The notes beneath the pieces are model-generated. The model was not told where the DNA came from and did no database searches. It saw nothing but the letters and a program-made list of their open reading frames with translations. Positions 29,946 through 31,477 of a stretch of DNA of 31,477 nucleotides are shown piece after piece. The translations under genes and the position numbers were made by a program. This stretch comes from a virus. Location of the stretch: IMG/VR virus record IMGVR_UViG_3300013132_000164, positions 1 through 31,477 of that record. One strand, given 5' to 3'. Position 1 is the first letter of the stretch. The number at the start of each line of letters is the position of its first letter.

Positions 29946-30638
29946 ATGATAAAACATGTGGGAAAACACAATAATAAAAAATGTGTTATTTTATTTAGAA
30001 CAGTGCCAAACGAAGATCATATGTGTTTGGTTATTTACCCTGACACATTACCACGGCATATTCACGACGACTTAATGACAGCACTAGAAAGCGAATCGGG
30101 TCAGCAAGCTAAAGAATTCAGTGATTATCTTTTCCGATACACTCTATCTGATGGCAATAATGCTTTGGCAACATTGCATAAGGAAGGGATGATTAAAAAA
30201 GTTCCCACCAATCAAGTTATTGTGACACCAAATGTAAAAAGCACCGTGAGACTGGATGAATTAAATGAAATTTTGAATAAAATGGCCATGGGTGAAGAAG
30301 CTGTTAAAGAACTGGCAAATTTAGATAAAAATGCTGGGTATACTGGTAAGCGTAGGCCACAAGAAAAAACACTAGGGGAAGTTCGTGCACCCCGCGAAAG
30401 TCGAAGTCAACCTGCTGAAGTCGATACAAATATTCAACTAACAGATGTTTTAACAGACGAGCAAATTGCTGCACAGCGTTTGGCGCAAGCACAAAAAATG
30501 GCTGCTGAAGCCAAAGCATTGTTAGCCGAAAGTGATCGTCTACAAAAAGAAGCAGCAGAATTGATGGGTACTACAGAAGAACAAAATGGCCGAACAAAAA
30601 CCAAAAAAACCACGAAAGCCAAGACCCAGGAAGCTTAA
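29946..30638 (+). CDS. Conserved phage protein with helical C-terminal tail (230 aa)
   Basis: Residues 1-125 look folded (MIKHVGKHNNKKCVILFRTV, DTLPRHIHDDLMTALES, VPTNQVIVTPN). Residues about 165-215 form an Ala/Glu/Lys-rich coiled coil, followed by a basic KTKKTTKAK tail. Strong ribosome site (AAGGA). Such proteins are conserved hypotheticals in marine T4-like phages, from memory. The gene overlaps the next by 53 nt. Confidence 0.72.
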   Translation: MIKHVGKHNNKKCVILFRTVPNEDHMCLVIYPDTLPRHIHDDLMTALESESGQQAKEFSDYLFRYTLSDGNNALATLHKEGMIKKVPTNQVIVTPNVKSTVRLDELNEILNKMAMGEEAVKELANLDKNAGYTGKRRPQEKTLGEVRAPRESRSQPAEVDTNIQLTDVLTDEQIAAQRLAQAQKMAAEAKALLAESDRLQKEAAELMGTTEEQNGRTKTKKTTKAKTQEA

Positions 30639-30930
30639 TATCAGTGTCAAAAGTACATGGAGAAACATTCTTAAAGAAGTAGAAAAAAAAGAAGTCCCTG
30701 TCCAAGTGCTAGAACGAATGGTAGTGCATTTACTCGACGGCACCAATGTTGAAATTAATATTAAAGAAATTTTAGCAAGAGGTGCAGATCCAGATGTTGT
30801 AGAAATAGAAATTAATAAAAGATTAGAAGAGTTGGATCAATATATTGAGAATGTCGATTTTTTCGTAGACATTGAGTCTGTAGAAAAAACTATTCAACCA
30901 GAGACAGATAGAATCCTTGCTAAATTATGA
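30586..30930 (+). CDS. Conserved phage protein with basic N-terminus (114 aa)
   Basis: Starts with a Lys/Pro/Arg-rich tail (EQKPKKPRKPRPRK), then a folded part (WRNILKEVEKKEVPVQVLER, DGTNVEINIKEIL) and a C-terminal helix. The basic tail suggests nucleic-acid contact. It reads in another frame over the 3' end of the previous gene, where both frames are Lys-rich. Confidence 0.65.
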   Translation: MAEQKPKKPRKPRPRKLNISVKSTWRNILKEVEKKEVPVQVLERMVVHLLDGTNVEINIKEILARGADPDVVEIEINKRLEELDQYIENVDFFVDIESVEKTIQPETDRILAKL

Positions 30931-31436
30931 TAAAAGCAATCTTTGCAGTAGATTGGTGGGGTGGTATGGGGTTAAATGGCAGTTTACCATGGCCCCACCA
31001 TAAAGAAGATCTACAATACTTTAAAGAACAAACAGAAAACAATGTTGTAGTAATGGGCAGAAATACCTGGGATGATCCTAAAATGCCGAAGCCGTTGCCT
31101 AATAGGATCTCATACGTTGCAACTAATAGACCTATACATGGCTATCGCGTAACCAGCATATCCGGAAATGTTACTGAACATATTTTAAACATACAGAAAC
31201 TTTATCCAAATAAAAACGTTTGGATCATAGGCGGTCCCAATTTATTAATGCTTAATAAATCTATTATCGACGAAGTTCATATTACTCATTTCAAAAGTCA
31301 ATATAGAACAGATGTACAAATCGACTTACGTAAATTTTTACAATTATTCAGAGCATGTAGTGCCAAACCCAGCACTGATAAATTATGTAATTGGACTGTT
31401 TACAAAAACATTGACATTTTTCGTTCCTCCAACTAA
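30927..31436 (+). CDS. frd: Dihydrofolate reductase (T4 Frd type)
   Basis: The 169-aa enzyme reduces dihydrofolate, supporting phage thymidylate synthesis. Motifs: GMGLNGSLPW at 13-22, catalytic-site Asp28 in HHKEDLQYFK, VVMGRNTWDDPKMPKPLPNR at 41-60, and the NADPH motif VWIIGGPNLL at 98-107. The ATG overlaps the previous stop. As in T4, a thymidylate-synthase-like start follows directly. Confidence 0.93.
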   Translation: MIKAIFAVDWWGGMGLNGSLPWPHHKEDLQYFKEQTENNVVVMGRNTWDDPKMPKPLPNRISYVATNRPIHGYRVTSISGNVTEHILNIQKLYPNKNVWIIGGPNLLMLNKSIIDEVHITHFKSQYRTDVQIDLRKFLQLFRACSAKPSTDKLCNWTVYKNIDIFRSSN

Positions 31437-31445
31437 AATAATCCA

Positions 31446-31477
31446 ATGGAACAACAATATTTAAATGCACTAAAATT
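31446..31477 (+). CDS. Start of a probable thymidylate synthase, cut off by the window
   Basis: Only MEQQYLNALK is visible. This matches the usual ThyA start (xxQYLxLL/ALK) and the T4 frd-td gene order. Too short for certainty. Confidence 0.5.
   Translation, partial: MEQQYLNALK

Noticed and set aside
1-31477. tRNA genes, CRISPR arrays, insertion sequences
   Set aside because: I looked for T-arm-like sequences, regularly spaced repeats and transposase motifs and saw none that hold up.

Overview
This window is a stretch of a T4-like tailed phage (myovirus) genome. It carries recognisable T4-type replication and nucleotide genes: a DsbA-like fragment, gp43 DNA polymerase, gp45 sliding clamp, RNase H/5'-3' exonuclease, dihydrofolate reductase, and the start of what is probably thymidylate synthase. 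Genes are densely packed, overlap by a few bases (ATGA, GTGA), are AT-rich and lie almost entirely on the + strand. Many of the small unknown genes look, from memory, like the conserved hypothetical genes of aquatic T4-like phages (cyanophage, SAR11 and freshwater proteobacterial relatives). There is no photosynthesis gene, no tRNA and no structural gene, so the host cannot be fixed. The YhhQ and GuaC types would suit a proteobacterium.

Layout. 1-4617: DsbA-like end, DNA polymerase, a SAM methyltransferase, sliding clamp. 4631-18890: a long accessory block built around 7-deazaguanine. It holds a TGT/DpdA-like transglycosylase, FolE, QueD and QueE (GTP to 7-carboxy-7-deazaguanine) and a YhhQ preQ0 transporter. 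Between dpdA and folE sits a sugar-type cassette: Gfo/Idh oxidoreductase, MDR alcohol dehydrogenase, a GT4-type glycosyltransferase and a short DegT-type aminotransferase. The block also holds a guanine-type phosphoribosyltransferase, a MazG-like pyrophosphohydrolase and GMP reductase (GuaC). 18937-24539: a homing endonuclease, an SGNH hydrolase, the RNase H/exonuclease and many small unknown genes. 24536-28557: an early-promoter-rich region with a MoxR AAA+ ATPase and its partner, an HExxH/VWA protein, closed by a UUCG terminator. 28573-31477: small unknown genes, then DHFR and the start of a ThyA-like gene.

How the genes may work together (inference). FolE, QueD and QueE make a 7-deazaguanine precursor, YhhQ can import preQ0, and DpdA exchanges the base for guanine in phage DNA, which would shield the genome from host restriction. 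Guanine released by the exchange could be salvaged by the phosphoribosyltransferase and turned to IMP by GuaC. The embedded sugar/aminotransferase/glycosyltransferase cassette raises the possibility that the inserted base, or another DNA base, is further decorated. That would be an undescribed hypermodification.

Mobile DNA marks the same pathway. folE, queD and queE are each followed directly by a free-standing homing endonuclease gene, and each endonuclease is from a different family (HNH, GIY-YIG, Vsr-like EDxHD). At folE the insertion replaced the gene's 3' end and left the displaced original end behind, downstream of the endonuclease. Two promoter classes are visible: strong sigma70-type early promoters built on a repeated TTGACAAATATT block, and T4-like late boxes of the form (G/A/T)(A/C)TAAATA.
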